The translations under genes were made by a program, and so were the position numbers. The notes beneath the pieces are model-generated. The model was not told the DNA's origin and did no database searches. It worked only from the letters and a program-made list of their open reading frames with translations. 64,000 bases of DNA from Salvia splendens (Eukaryota; Streptophyta; Magnoliopsida; Lamiales; Lamiaceae), in the NCBI RefSeq assembly GCF_004379255.2, contig NC_056039.1:19977883-20041882 (forward strand). Direction: 5' to 3'. Of the stretch, positions 8,829-21,326 are shown piece by piece; the first letter of the stretch is position 1; the number at the start of each line of letters is the position of its first letter.

Positions 8829-10310
8829 ATCGAACGCCTCGCGTTGGCGGGGCTCCATTCCACATCCGTGACCCCGTGAGCTGTTGATGGTTCGAGGGTG
8901 GGGTGCGATGAGTTCGACGGGTTCGGCGAGGTCTTCCATCCCTCGCCCTCGAGTTTGGGCCCCTCGCTTTGTGTGTCGGGGCGCATTCCGCTTCCCATTG
9001 GAGGGTCACCCATAATGTCCGGTCCTTCCCAAGGAGTACCACCGGCATCCCCCCCACTTGTTTTGTTATTACTTGGTCGATTGCCCGTCTTGCCTTGTTT
9101 CTTCCCTTGGCGTTTCCATTCATTGTGGTTGGGGTCATTCTTCCCCATGTCTTGCTTCCCTTTCGTGCCTTGGCCCTCGGGGTGTGGCTGTTTTGGCGGA
9201 GCGGTGTTGTAGTTTCTCTTTTGCGGTCGTTCCTTCTTGCCCGTCGCATAGCACACATCACTCGCATGGCCAACGTGCTTGCATTCTTCGCAATATGATG
9301 GTATCTTGTCCCACCGGACTCGCTGCACCGTTTCACGACCACAAAGGTCGAGGATTATCTCTTCGGGGGGCGGCTTTGTGATGTCTATCTCGACGCAAAT
9401 TCAAGCAAAGGAAAGTCTAGTCTTGTTGGCCGTGGCTCGATCAACTTGAATTGGGGTGCCAAGGAGCTTGCCGATGGCGAATAAGGCGGATTGGTCAAAA
9501 AGATGAATTGGGAGGCCGATTAGGTTGCACCAAATTGCCGCGATCGGGGACTCGCAATATGCATCAAAGTCCGGGGACCATTTGAAAACCCTCATCGGAT
9601 GGCGGTCGATGAGCCATACGGGTGTACCCTTTGGTACTCCGAGGAGCCGGGCATAATCAGCCAAGTCCTCGCATTGGATGAGAATGTGTTTAGCGTTAAT
9701 GTATTTCCAATTAAAACCACACCGAAGTTTAATACTATCAAGGGCGTTTTGAATATGAAGACCCGTTGGGATAGAATGAGAGAACTTACCCACAATGGCG
9801 TGACCCATGCTTTCGGCAAGCTTTTGAGTTTCCGCCCCGGAGAAATAGATGGCCGGGATGCCGTTGGACACGGAGGCAAATCCAATGTTTTGGAGCCTCT
9901 CCGGCTCGAAGGCTTGGGGGCCGATGGTGTCGGTTGAACCTTTGAGCATATCCGCCATCGATTTCGGCCGGTCGAGATGGCCCGAGGTGCCTTTAGTCCC
10001 CCCTTGTTGGTTGCCGCTCGTCGAGCCCGAGGGTGCGGCCTTCCAGGTTGGGTCTATCGTGTCCATCGGCTGGTTCGATTCTCTCGAGTCCGCTTGCGCT
10101 TCAGCTCCTTTGGGATTTGCCGCCCTTACGCTTGAGTTACCCTCGATCAAGGAAGGAAGGCCGGCATGGTGCTCCCTCGGTTGCGACTTTCCGGCTTCAA
10201 ATGTGTCTCGGATCTTAAGCGTCCTCCCTTTTTCTAGGGGAGGGAATTCTTCGAGGGAAGGGAAGTTTGGAGCACCCCTTGGGGGTTTTAGTGGTTCGAC
10301 TCTCGGCCTT
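8829..10310 (-). pseudogene. LINE B ORF1, DUF4283-like and zinc-knuckle region (5'-truncated)
   Basis: Continues the LINE B ORF1 to the right of LINE A. The minus-strand reading gives the DUF4283-like core (IYFSGAETQKL, GKFSHSIPTGL, HPMRVFKWSPDFDAY) and an intact knuckle CEECKHVGHASDVC at about 9260-9300. A nonsense change (sense CGA to TGA, Arg to stop, a CpG transition) truncates the frame at about 9401. The N-terminal third is absent, and the sequence ends abruptly at about 10310 against RNase H of LINE C. Closest relatives are the ORF1s of LINEs D (32562-34261) and A. Confidence 0.85.
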
Positions 10311-13300
10311 GTTGCCTTCCCGATGGATGAAAGTTGTTCGGAGGGAGAGCCTGCACTTTAGCAAGGCAATGTGTGCCATGGCGTGGCGAGTATGGGCAGG
10401 GCCCCATTGTGCCCCTTTGATAAGGTTAATGGCTTGCTCGGCATCCGACTCGAGCCAAATCGGTTTCGCAAGGGCCTCAGCCATCTTTAATCCATGTTGT
10501 ATAGCAAGCAGCTCGGCCTCGAGGGGTGATTGTGCTTCGAGGGGTAAGGCATAAGCCAAAATCAACGTGCCTGAATGATCCCGAATAATGCCCCCTCCCC
10601 CGGCATTACCCGACCTCTCGAAGTATGATCCATCTGTGTTTAGTTTGATCCAAGGCTGATCCGGAGGCTCCCATTTGATCATCATTGCAAGCGGAAGTGG
10701 TCTTAGGCATTCGGCACGGCTAGGGATGGCGACTCCAAGCCGAACTCCCCTTCAATGTTTTGGCTTGAGTCTTCCATTCTCCATGTTGTTACGGATAATG
10801 GTAATGGTCTGCCACACAACGTTATTCGCCATGAACTGGAGTTCATGATAGCGGCTTCTATTTCGTTCTGCCCAGAGGAACCAAAAGATGATGTAAGGCA
10901 AGGCAAGGCTAAGATGTTTCCTACCTGGTTGGTGCGTTCTTCTCGCCCATACTTCAATTCGTGTGGTTATGGTGCCGTTTATCCCAAGTGGTGAAGAGGG
11001 GCCCTCGAACCATCCATCTAATTCTTTCCATACTCTTCTCGCCCCTACGTCTTGGAAGAAAAGGTGTTGGAGGGACTCTGTGTTCAGCCGGTGGGGGCAG
11101 CAGTTGCATTTGGATGCGAGCTCGATCTTGCGCCATTGAAGTTTCGACTCAATAGGGATCCGGTTAGATAAGAGCCTCCAATTAAAGATTGCCATGGAAG
11201 TCGTGAGACCAGCCTTCCACATGTCTTCGAGTCCCTGGGTAATTGGTCCTTGGGACCGGGACACCTCCCACGTTGAGGTTAAGGTGAAAAGTTCCCTCGC
11301 CGGGACAAGGTCCATCTCGGGACGTCCAGATCTTCGGTTATTATTGGGGTGTTGCGGATCCGATCAATGATTGGTTGCGGAAGACCAGCTTGATCATGAA
11401 GCAATTGAAGTTTAGGAACATCCCATGTGCCGTTAGTGAAGAACTCCGAAACGGTTGTCATGGGATTGCCCCTCTCATCAATGCAAGTCTCCCTAAGGGG
11501 GATATCACCGAGCCATATGTCATCCCAAAAATAAATTCTTCCTGTTCCCACAAGCCATTGAATGTGCGGGTGGGCATGACCCCATGCCTTGGTCAATCTC
11601 TTCCAAGTTGGGCTCCCTCTACTCGTGGGTTTCGGGGCAAGTGGTGAGCCATTGGAGCAATATTTCTGCATCATGTACTGTGCCCATAAGGAATTCTGTT
11701 CTCGAAATCGCCACCACAGCTTGATGTTGAAGGCACGCAACACCTCCGAGAACTTCCGAATGCCGAGTCCTCCCTCGTTAAAGGGAAGGCACATCTGGTC
11801 CCAACTAATCCAATGAGTTCTCTTCCTTTCATTAGTCGAGTCCCAAAAGAAACGGGCCAATTGTTGATCTAGTAGCTTGAGGGTACCGGCCGTTGGCTCA
11901 ATGGCTTGAAAGATATGAATGGGGATCGCCTCAAGTGTGCTCTTAATAAGAGTGAGCCTCCCTCCAAAAGATAGATGTCGATGCGCCCATCCGGATACTC
12001 TTCTAGATAGCTTCTCCCGAATGAACAAAAACATTTCCGTCCGCTTGGCCCCTCGGTATATAGGAACCCCTAAATATAGGAAAGGGAACGTACCCCGAGC
12101 AAATCCTCCTTCCTCTTGGATTGTTCGTGCCCATTGCTCGTGCACATCTGCAATGTAGAAATTGCTTTTCTCAAGGTTGATCTGTTGCCCTGAAACTTTC
12201 ACATAATTGTCGAGACACGCTCTAAGCCGACGCATTGGGGCTGCAGCCGCTTGGGTGAAAATGATAATATCATCAGCATAAGCCAGGTGGCTGATTTCCA
12301 TGCACTTCCTGGAAGCCTTGAATCCCATCTCCATCTTGCCAAGAATGAGCTTGTTGAGTGCCCTAGATAGGTAATCCGCGGCTATCACAAAAAGAGCCGG
12401 GGAGATGGGGTCTCCTTGCCTTAACCCTCGGGTTGATTTGAAGAACCCAGCGGGAACGCCATTAATGAGAACTGAGAACCAGCATGAGCCTATACATCGT
12501 TCGACAAGGCTTATCCATGCATCCGGGAAGCCCATGCGCCTAAGAACCTTAGTTAGGAAGCTCCATTGGACCCTATCATAGGCCTTAGCCATATCAATCT
12601 TAATCGCCACATTTGGTGCGGGGGAGCACCTTGCTATTTCGTGAAACATCTCTCGGGCCATCAAAACGTTGTCATGTAGAAGTCGTCCCTTAACAAAGCC
12701 GCTCTGGTTTGGTGAAATTACTTGGGGCAGGAACGGGCCGAGGCGAGCAGCGAGGACTTTTGTGATAATCTTGTTAAGGACATTGCAAAGACTTATGGGG
12801 CGGAAGTCAGCCCACGTCCCGGGCGAGGCCTTTTTCGGGATGAGGACAATATTTGTGGCCGTGATACTTCTGGGAGGGTATGCTCCAAGGAAGACCTGCA
12901 TTATGGCATCCACAACATCCTTTTCAATGATCCCCCAACAAGCTTGAAAAAAGACTGCCGAAAATCCATCCGGGCCCGGAGCACTGTCCCTGGAGATATC
13001 AAATACCGCTCTCTTCACCTCCTCGGCATCTGGGGGCTTATGGATCTCCATTAAGGCCGGGGTAGGAGGGAGCTCTTGGATTAAGTCGATATCCAGCTCC
13101 ACGAGTGTCGGATTATCCGGTGCGAGGAGGCTCCGAAAAAACTCAACCGCCGAATTTCTCAACTCTGTTTCGTCCGCAATCTCTCGGCCATTCGCATGTA
13201 TGGAGTGTATACGAAGCCTAACTCTCTTCTGTTTCACCCAGCTCTGGTAGAACTTGGTATTCTTATCACCTTCCGCAAGCCACCTTAGGGCTGCTTTCTG

Positions 13301-13957
13301 TCTCCAATCCTCTTCCATACGCAATAGGAGGATGTATTCTGCAATGCTTTTATTGATCTCGGTTCTATTCCGGGGGGTTGGATCAGCCTCAAAATCGGCT
13401 TGGCCTTGTGCGATCCTCACCTCCATTTCTTGGAGATTGGAATGGATATTGCCGAAGACCTCCCTATTCCAAGCCTTAAGTGCTTTTTTACTTCTGGCTA
13501 GCTTTGTTTGGAGATTGAGCAGGCCCGACGCCCCGGTCGGTTCCTCCCAAACATCTTGAATGAGGCTCTTGAAGCCTTCGTGTCGAACCCACATATTCTG
13601 GAATCGGAAGGCGCTACCCCGTGTTGGAGGCCTCGGGATCGTGCATCTGGCGAGGATCGGTCCATGATCCGAGGAGATTCGAGGTAGGTTAGACACCCGT
13701 GTTGCCTCAAAGGCATTGGACCAAACCTCATTAACAAACAGCCTATCGAACCTCTCAAATAACCCATTCTTGGCCCAAGTGAAGTCTGCTCCATCGTACC
13801 CTGGATCAAGAAGTCTGCAATCCGGATCGGGAGTTGTAAAAGGCTCCATTATTGCAAGGAAAGAAACATTATACCGCTTAATTAATCTTTTGACAATGTT
13901 TTGGGTTGCCGCATTCGCAACGCCCCTAACGTTCCAAAACATGATATTGAAAGACAT
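10311..13957 (-). pseudogene. LINE C ORF2, endonuclease-deleted, frameshifted
   Basis: The start ATG at 13957 (MSFNIMFWNVRG) is kept, but an in-frame deletion near 13825 fuses MEPFTTPDPD to CRLLDPG. About 120 residues are lost, including the GGDFN catalytic strand, so the endonuclease is dead. The RT core remains open: YADD at about 12261-12272, with FRPISLCNV and NQSGFVKGR. A codon (Phe) is lost in MEEDWRQKAA. Frameshifts near 11280-11315 and 10690-10755 break the zf-RVT and RNase H parts. RNase H ends at IHREGNKA where LINE B is inserted. A tetranucleotide shared at the deletion ends (GATC/GGATC context) hints at microhomology repair. Confidence 0.85.
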
Positions 13958-13959
13958 AA

Positions 13960-14288
13960 TTAACAAAGAGAGTCCGTACCCGGAAGGTGTGAAGGCCATC
14001 TTTGAAGTAGACAATTTGTTGTTCTTTGTCCCGTGCTTGTTCCTTGTCTTCAAGGCGCGGAAGGGATTCATTATCGTGCTCGCTAAGTGGCTGAATGTCC
14101 ATCGCAGCCATGTCCTCCTCCCCTCATCCATCGACGTCAAACTCCCCATTTGCCATGAGCGAGTAGTACTTGTTAGTGCTCATGACATTTCCCATCCAAT
14201 CATCACCCTTCCTACCACCATTTGACGAAGGGTGGCGCCAACCCCCTCTCGAACCCCCTCGGGAGCCCCCTCTGTAGCTTTGTGTGCC
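13960..14288 (-). pseudogene. LINE C ORF1 C-terminal part (left of LINE D insertion)
   Basis: The minus-strand frame reads a Gly/Arg-rich run (YRGGSRGGSRGG) and the tail signature MSTNKYYSLMANGEFDV, then an early TGA, so the acidic tail is untranslated. The ORF1 TAA (13962-13960) is 2 nt from the ORF2 ATG. The rest of the protein is at 36295-38679, separated by LINE D. Tail residues match LINE E more than A or D, placing C and E in one ORF1 subfamily. Confidence 0.8.
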
Positions 14289-14520
14289 TTTTTTTTTAAT
14301 CAAACACCTTTAAGGTGGAGGGTTCGTGGGTCCCTCATCCCTATATTTCCAAAAGAGATAATTACAAGGCGTGGCCACACCCGAAAGTGGTGTGCCGTAA
14401 CAAAGCCAAGAGTAGTATGCGGTCCGATCCCACAAGGTTCGGACCCCATCATACTCTTTTCCAAAATACAATTAACCAAAAAACTAGTCACTATTGTCTC
14501 CGAACGTCTCATTACCAATT

Positions 14521-17500
14521 TTAGTGTCCGTCCCCGTCTAGGTTTCGGATGTGCGACACTCCCATCTCGTCCAATCGAACCAAGTCCAGCAATTCTCTCG
14601 GTGCTGAGTTGACGTGCATTCGTAGGCCACTGTCTTGGTCTAGCCCCATTCTCGCAAGGAAGTCCAACGTGGCTCGGAATTTGAGTTGGCGTTTGTGTAG
14701 GATTAGTTGCGCCACCGCTTGCCGAGCGAGTGCCGGGCCCCATCCTGTCCCATTGACCAATTTGATTGCTTGCTCTGCATCCGACTCAATCCAGATTGGT
14801 AGAGCGAATTCCTTGGCTATGTTCAAACCGTGGAGCATGGCCAAGAGCTCCGCCTCTAACGCCGAGTGTGCTTCGAGGGGCGTGCTGAAGGTGACGAGCA
14901 TCTTACCCAAGTGGTCTCGAATGATCCCTCCAGCCCCTGCTTTGTCGTTCGCTTCATTAAAGGAACCATCCGTGTTGAGCTTTATCCACGGCTGATCCGG
15001 CGGATTCCATTTGATTGCCATGGCTAGGGGTAGCACCCTGATTGCCGCCGCTTGTTGAGGAATGTTGATTCCAAGTTTAACTCCCTTCCAATGTTTCGGC
15101 TTCAAGCTTCCATTGGACATAGAATTCCGAATGAACATGTGGACCTGCCATACCACATTTTGTGGTTTAAACTGTGTGCCTTGGTGGCGACTCCTATTTC
15201 TCTCCAACCAGATAAACCAAAGAATGAGGTATGGGGTGGCTCGGCTAAGATGCTTCTTGTTCGGCTGCTGATATCTCCGCGCCCACACTTCAATTCTCAT
15301 AGGGATTGTGTCATTGATATGGAGGCGGGGGGACGGGCTTGCGAACCAAGTGTCAAACTCACTCCATACTCTGCGAGCTCCATGTCCCTGGATGAATAGG
15401 TGTTGGAGGGACTCGATATCCGGTCGGTGGGGGCAGCATTGGCACTTGGAAGCTAGCTCAATCTCCCGCCACTGAAGTTTCGTGTCGACCGGTACGCGGT
15501 TGGAGAGGAGCCTCCAGATGAAGATGGCTATGGAAGTAGTGAGACCCGCCTTCCAAACATCGCCCAGTCCCTGAATGAGCGGGTGCTGCCCTCGGATTGT
15601 GTCCCATGTCGAGGCCACCGTGAATTCCCCATGCTTAGAAAGGGTCCACCTCGGGATGTCCTTTTCACCGTGGAGGATCGGGGTGTTGAGGATGCGATCA
15701 ATGAAGTGCTGTGGGATGCCGGCCTGATCATGAAGGAGTTGGAGCTTGGGTTCATCCCACGAACCATTCCTAATATACTCCGACACCCGAGTGGTAGGAC
15801 TCCCCCTTTCATCGAGGCTGAGCTCCCTAAGTGGGGTGTTACCGAGCCAGATGTCATCCCAAAAATAAATATTACCTTGGCCCACTAGCCACCTCATATG
15901 CGGTTGTGCGAGGGTCCAGGCTCTAGAAAGCCTCCTCCACGTGGTGCTACTCCTGCTCGGTGTTCTTACGGCAAGAGGTGAGGAGTTGGAAGAGTATTTA
16001 GCCATCATATATCTCGCCCAAAGGGAGTTTTGCTCCGGGAAGCGCCACCATAGTTTAATGTTGAAGGCACGAAGGACCTCCTTAGTTTTGCGGATCCCGA
16101 GTCCCCCTTCATCAGTGCGGAGGCACATTTGGTCCCATCCAATCCAGTGGGTCCGCTTCCTCTCTCTCGTAGAGCCCCAGAAGAATCGAGCCATTTGTTG
16201 ATCGAGTTGTTTGAGAGTACCGGCGGTAGGCTCAATGGCTTGGAAGATATGCAAGGGGATCGCTTCAAGAGTGCTCTTAATAAGCGTGAGCCTCCCTCCA
16301 AAAGATAAATGCCTGTGCGCCCACCCTGAGACTCTTCTTGCAATTTTCTCACGGAGGAAGAGGAACATGTCCGTGCGCTTTACACCTCGGTAGATGGGGA
16401 CGCCTAGGTAGAGGAACGGGAAGGCCCCCTAGAAAAACCCCCTTCCGCTTGAATCGAGCTTGCCCATTGCTCATGAAATTCCGCAATGTAGAAGTTGCTC
16501 TTGGCAAGGCTGATTTGTTGGCCTGAGACTTTTTCATAATTTTCAAGACAAGCTCTGAGTCGGCGCAAGGAGGTAGCCGCCGCTTGTGTGAATATAATTA
16601 AGTCATCCGCATTGGCTAGATGGCTGATCTCGATACATCTTTTGGCCGAGTATGAGCTTGTCTAGTGCTCGCGACAAGTAGTCCGCTGCTATCACAAACA
16701 AGGCGGGGGATATCGGATCGCCTTGGCAGAGACCTCGTGTTGATCTGAAGAAACCCGATGGTGCCCCATTGATAAGAATCGGGAACCAGCACGAGCTTAT
16801 ACACCTCTCCATAAGCGAGATCCATGCGTCCGGGAATCCCATGCGTCGAAGCACCTTAAATAGGAAAGGCCATTGGACCCTGTCGTAGGCTTTGGCCATA
16901 TCAATCTTCACCGCTACATTAGGCGCTGGGGAGCACCGTGCAAGCTCATGGAACATCTCTTGAGCAAGCAGCGCATTATCATTGAGAAGCCGCCCTTTAA
17001 CAAAGTCGCTTTGGTTTGGGGCAATGACCTGCGGAAGGAAAGGAGAGAGTCGGTTCGTGAGTACCTTGGTGATGATCTTGTTCAGGACGTTGCAAAGGCT
17101 GATGGGTCGGTAGTCGGTCCATGACTCAGGTGACGCCTTCTTTGGGATGAGGACGACGCTTGTGACCGTGATGCTTCGTGGTAGGTACGCCCCCTGAAGA
17201 ACTGCCCAATAGCTTCCACCACCTCCGGACCCACGATGTTCCAACAGGCTTGATAGAAGGTGGCAGAGAATCCATCGGGTCCGGGTGCGCTATCGCCGGA
17301 GATACTGAAGACGGCACTCTTGACCTCTTCCGCGTCTGGTACCTTTGCGATATCTGCAAAATGCTCGTCTGAATGGACTTGCTGGATTAGGTCGGGTCCG
17401 GTTCTTTGAGTGCCGAATTGCTAGGCGCGAGAAGTTGTTGGAAGAAGTCCACCGCTGACTTTTTTATATCCTCTTCCTCAGTTAGCTCTTGTCCATTGGC

Positions 17501-18601
17501 ACAGATCAAAGGGATACGCAGCCGGACCCTTTTTTGTTTCACCCAGCTTTGGTAGAACCGAGTGTTCTTATCACCCTCGGCTAGCCATCTCAGGGCTGCC
17601 TTTTGCCGCCAGAAGTCCTCTTCCATTCGCAGCAGGAGGATGTACTCGGCAATGTGTTTATTGATCGCAGTCCTATTCTCGGGCGTTGGCCTTGCCTCGA
17701 ACTCGAATTGGGCCAGCTCGATAGCTTCCTCCTTGTCCTTAAGGTTCACATGGATGTTCCCGAAAACCTCTTTGTTCCACTTCTTTAGAGCTCTTTTAAC
17801 TCTAGCATGCTTGATTTGGATGTTTAAAAGTCCCCCAGCCCCCGTGGGTTCCTCCCATGCATTCTGTACAACAGCCATAAAAGCCTCGTGTCGGATCCAC
17901 ATGTTTAGGAACCTGAACGCCTTGCCTCCATTGGTAGAGATCGACATCTTGCATCTTGCTAGAACTGGGCCGTGGTCCGAGGCAATCCTTGGGAGGTTCG
18001 TAACCCGAGTGGCCTCAAAGACCCTGGTCCAAGCGTCACTAACGAGCACTCTATCCAATCGTTCAAAGAGACCATTTTTGGCCCATGTGAAGTCCGCCCC
18101 ATCGAACCCGGGGTCGAGGAGCCTGCAGTCTTCAATTGTCTCCGCGAAATCGACCATCTCGGCTTGCCGGTTGGTGTCGCTCCCAATTCTGTCCCGGTGC
18201 GAGAGGATGGTGTTGAAGTCACCACCGACAATCCACGGTGTTCCTTCGAGGGGCCCCGCAATCTCTCTCAACCTATCCCACAGTGGGTATCTCTCGGACC
18301 TTGTGCATTTGGCGTACACGGCCGAGATAGCTAGTGGGCTGGTAAGCCGGTGAGACATAAGCCGCCCATGTTGGATTTGTTCCGTATCACAATCAATATC
18401 AAAAGTAGCTCCTTCTTCCACAAACAACCAGATCTTCCCCGACGTGTTCGAGCCATTGAAGGATAGCCCCAAGGCCTTGGAGAACCGGTCTGGATCAGGG
18501 GTTGTGAGCGGTTCCATTATTGCAAGAAAAAACACATTATGACATTTAATTAAGCGTTTCAAGACGTTTTGGGTTGACGCGTTAGCGATTCCCCTCACGT
18601 T
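14521..18601 (-). pseudogene. LINE D ORF2, decayed
   Basis: Same subfamily as LINE A ORF2. The endonuclease portion (17387-18598) keeps E in IMEPLTTP, GGDFN and SDHGP. The RT portion (16603-17244) has several frame breaks, a small deletion after the active site, and a changed motif: the sense reading ANADD replaces AYADD (Tyr to Asn) at about 16604-16618, which should abolish activity. The C-terminal 615-aa stretch (14521-16368) is open with zf-RVT (CQCCPHRP) and RNase H, but about 10 residues (FIHREGNKAA region) are deleted at about 14664. The start codon is missing: the sequence stops at the VRG codons and meets LINE F head to head. Confidence 0.85.
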
Positions 18602-18627
18602 AGTGGAACGTTAGGGGAATCGCGAAC
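18581..18627. repeat. Head-to-head palindromic junction of LINE D and LINE F ORF2 starts
   Basis: Left arm 18585-18601 and right arm 18607-18623 match as reverse complements at 16 of 17 positions, around a 5-nt spacer (18602-18606). The arms continue outward as the two ORF2 sequences, so the small palindrome is the centre of a kilobase-scale imperfect inverted repeat. Both elements are cut at the same codons (WN-VRG). Confidence 0.85.
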
Positions 18628-21098
18628 CCGTCAACCCAAAACGTCCTAAAAAGACTAATTAAATCTCATAATATTTGTTTCCTTGCAATGATGGAGCCGC
18701 TTACCCCCCCTAACCCGGACAAATTCTCGAAAGTGTTGGGGCTGTCCTACAAGGGGTCGAACATCAATGGGAAAATTTGGATTTTTGTGGAGGAAGGGAT
18801 GGATTTTGTTGTGTTGGATGACTCGGACCAGCTGCTACATGGGAGGCTCACCTGTCCTCGGATTTCAAACCCTATTATGATCTCGGCCGTGTATGCTAAA
18901 TGCACGAGAGGAGAGCGGCATGCCCTCGGGAAAAGATGAGAGATATTGCCCAAGATTCGGAGGGAATACCGTGGTTCATTGGAGGGGACTTCAACACAAT
19001 CCTCTCCACTCGAGATAGGACGGGGAGTGACACAAATCGTCAGGCCGAAATGGTCGATTTCGCCGAGGCCATTGAGGATTGCCGACTAATGGACCCAGGC
19101 TACGATGGGGCTGAATTCACCTGGGCAAAAAACGGCCTCATGGAAGGTTGGATAGGGTGTTGATTAGTGAGATGACGCCCCAACAGTTTGATGCAATAAG
19201 GGTCACTAACCTACCCCGTATTGCTTCGGACCACGGGCCTCTCCTCGTTAGATGCAGACTACCTATTGCCCACGGGGGGAGGTAGAGCGTTCCGGTTCCA
19301 AAACATGTGGGTTCGGCATGAGGGTTTTGTTGAGTTGGTGCAAGAAGATTGGATGGCTCCCACGGAGGCTGTGGGCCTCCTCAACTTGAAGATCAAGCTA
19401 GCTAGGATCAAACAAACGTTTAAAAGGTGGAACAAGGAAGTTTTTGGGAATATACATGCCAACCTCAAAACTTGTGAAGAGAACATTGCTTTGGCTCAAT
19501 CGGAGTTTGAAGGTGACCCCTCGGCCCGGAATAGAACGGAGGTCAACAAACAAATTGCTGAGTACATCCTTCTTCTTAAGATGGAGGAGGATTTTTGGCG
19601 TCAGAAGGCGGCCCTCCGTTGGCTGGAAGAAGGGGATAAAAACACTAGATTTTACCAAAGTTGGTGAAGCAGAAGAGGATTCGGCTACGTATCCACAAGA
19701 TTAACGCTAGTGGACGTGAACTCACGGATGACACGGCCATCAAAGAATCGGCGGTTGAGTTTTTTCAAAACCTCCTAGCCCCAAGCTACCCGGAGCTCGC
19801 GGATCCGGACCTCTGCCTCTTATATCCGCTCCCTCCCTCGGAGCATTTGGCGGGCCTACCCAAACCCCCGGATGCGGATGAGGTGAAACGAGCGGTCTTC
19901 GATATCTCGGCCAATAGCGCGCCCGGCCCGGACGGCTTCTCGGCTTTGTTCTTTCAAGCTTGTTGGGGCATCTTGGGACCAGACGTGGTGGAAGCGGTTA
20001 GGCAATTTTTTGGTGGGGCTTTCCTCCCACGAAGCTTCACGGCCACGAGTATCGTACTCATCCCCAAGAAGCCTATACCCGAGACTTGGGGAGACTATAG
20101 GCCCATTAGCTTGTGTAACGTGATCAACAAGGTGATTACTAAAATCCTCACGAGGCGCCTCGCCTCATTCCTTCCCTGTGTTGTTGCACCGAATCAAAGC
20201 GGGTTTGTCAAAGGGAGGCTTCTAAATGACAATGTGCTTCTTGCACAAGAGATGTTCCATGAGCTCCATAGAAGTACTCCAGCCCCTAATGTCACTATCA
20301 AGATTGACATGGCTAAGGCATATGATAGGGTTCAATGGCCGTTCCTCCTAAAAATCCTCAAGCAAGTGGGCTTCCCCGAGCCTTGGGTGGCGCTTATCGA
20401 AAGGTGCATCGGGACATGCTGGTTCTCGATCCTTATTAACGGAGCCCCGACGGGCTTTTTCAAATCCACCCATGGCCTTAGGCAAGGGGACCCCATTTCC
20501 CCCGCCCTCTTCGTCCTTGCTGCGGACTATCTTTCGAGATCACTCGATAAACTTATCCTCGGAGACAAAGAGATGACATACAAAGCAACCCGAGGCAGCA
20601 TGGAGATCAGCCACCTCGCCTATGCGGACGACATCATCATCTTCACGCAAGCGGCCGTGAACCCCCTCCGGAGGCTACGTGCATGTCTAGATCTTTATGC
20701 CGAGGTGTCTGGACAACAAATCAACCTCGGCAAGAGCAACTTCTATATCTCCGAGGCGCATGACGGCTGGGCAAACATAATCCAAAGTGAAGGAGGCTTC
20801 TCACGAGGTACGTTTACCTTCCTTTACCTTGGAGTCCCTATTTACCGGGGGGTGAAGCGCACGAATATGTTCATGTTTCTTCGAGAGAAAATCTCGGCTA
20901 GGATCTCTGGGTGGGCTCACCGGCACCTCTCCTTTGGGGGGAGACTAACCTTGATAAAAAGCACACTTGAGGCGATTCCCTTACACATTGTTCAAGCTAT
21001 CGAGCCAACAGGCGGAGCCCTCAAGCAATTAGATCAACAAGTGGCTCGCTTCTTTTGGGGGTCGAGTAATGAGAAGAAAAGGACGCACTGGATAGGAT
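18602..21098 (+). pseudogene. LINE F ORF2 part 1: endonuclease and reverse transcriptase
   Basis: Begins at WNVRGIANPSTQNVL, without the start codon. Endonuclease residues Glu (MMEPL), GGDFN and SDHG(P) are visible. Single-base losses near 18935, 19140 and 19667 break the frame. The RT stretch 19661-21098 is open: NQSGFVKGR, AYDRVQWPF, RQGDPISP and an intact AYADD at about 20619-20633. It ends at THWIG, where LINE E was inserted, and resumes at 30662. Divergent from D enough to be a separate subfamily, closer to H and K in places. Confidence 0.85.
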
Positions 21099-21326
21099 TT
21101 TTTTTTTCAAACACCTTAACGGTGGAGGGTTCGTGGGTCCCTCATCCGTATATAGCAAAATATTTCTCGGTTACAATTAGCCTAGCACGAGGCTTAGGGT
21201 TACATGCGGCTATTACAACTAACTATTACAACCAAAGCAAGAACAATCAAAAGGCCAAAGCACCACAAGAGTAAGTAGGGGTCGTGTCACAAATGGCTCG
21301 ACACCCGCCTACTCTACGGTGTCCTC

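Larger units (their letters stand above)
1..10310 (-). mobile_element. LINE B, chimeric and internally deleted L1-type LINE (3' end beyond left edge)
   Basis: Minus-strand LINE made of an ORF2 piece (1-719), an ORF1 C-terminal piece (720-1095, split by a SINE) and, after the LINE A insertion (1096-8828), more ORF1 (8829-10310). Its 5' end stops inside ORF1 and abuts the RNase H region of LINE C at about 10310, so it is read as a 5'-truncated insertion into LINE C; its TSD partner would lie outside the window. The ORF2 piece is closest to LINE C, while the ORF1 piece is closest to LINEs A and D. The fusion at about 712-719 is on the shared string TGTTGCC. This is either template switching between subfamilies or a microhomology deletion in a mosaic parent. 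Confidence 0.75.

Noticed and set aside
18560..18640. Twin priming as the origin of the head-to-head junction
   Set aside because: Twin priming inverts part of one element. Here both arms are near-complete ORF2s of different subfamilies, each with its own 3' tail.
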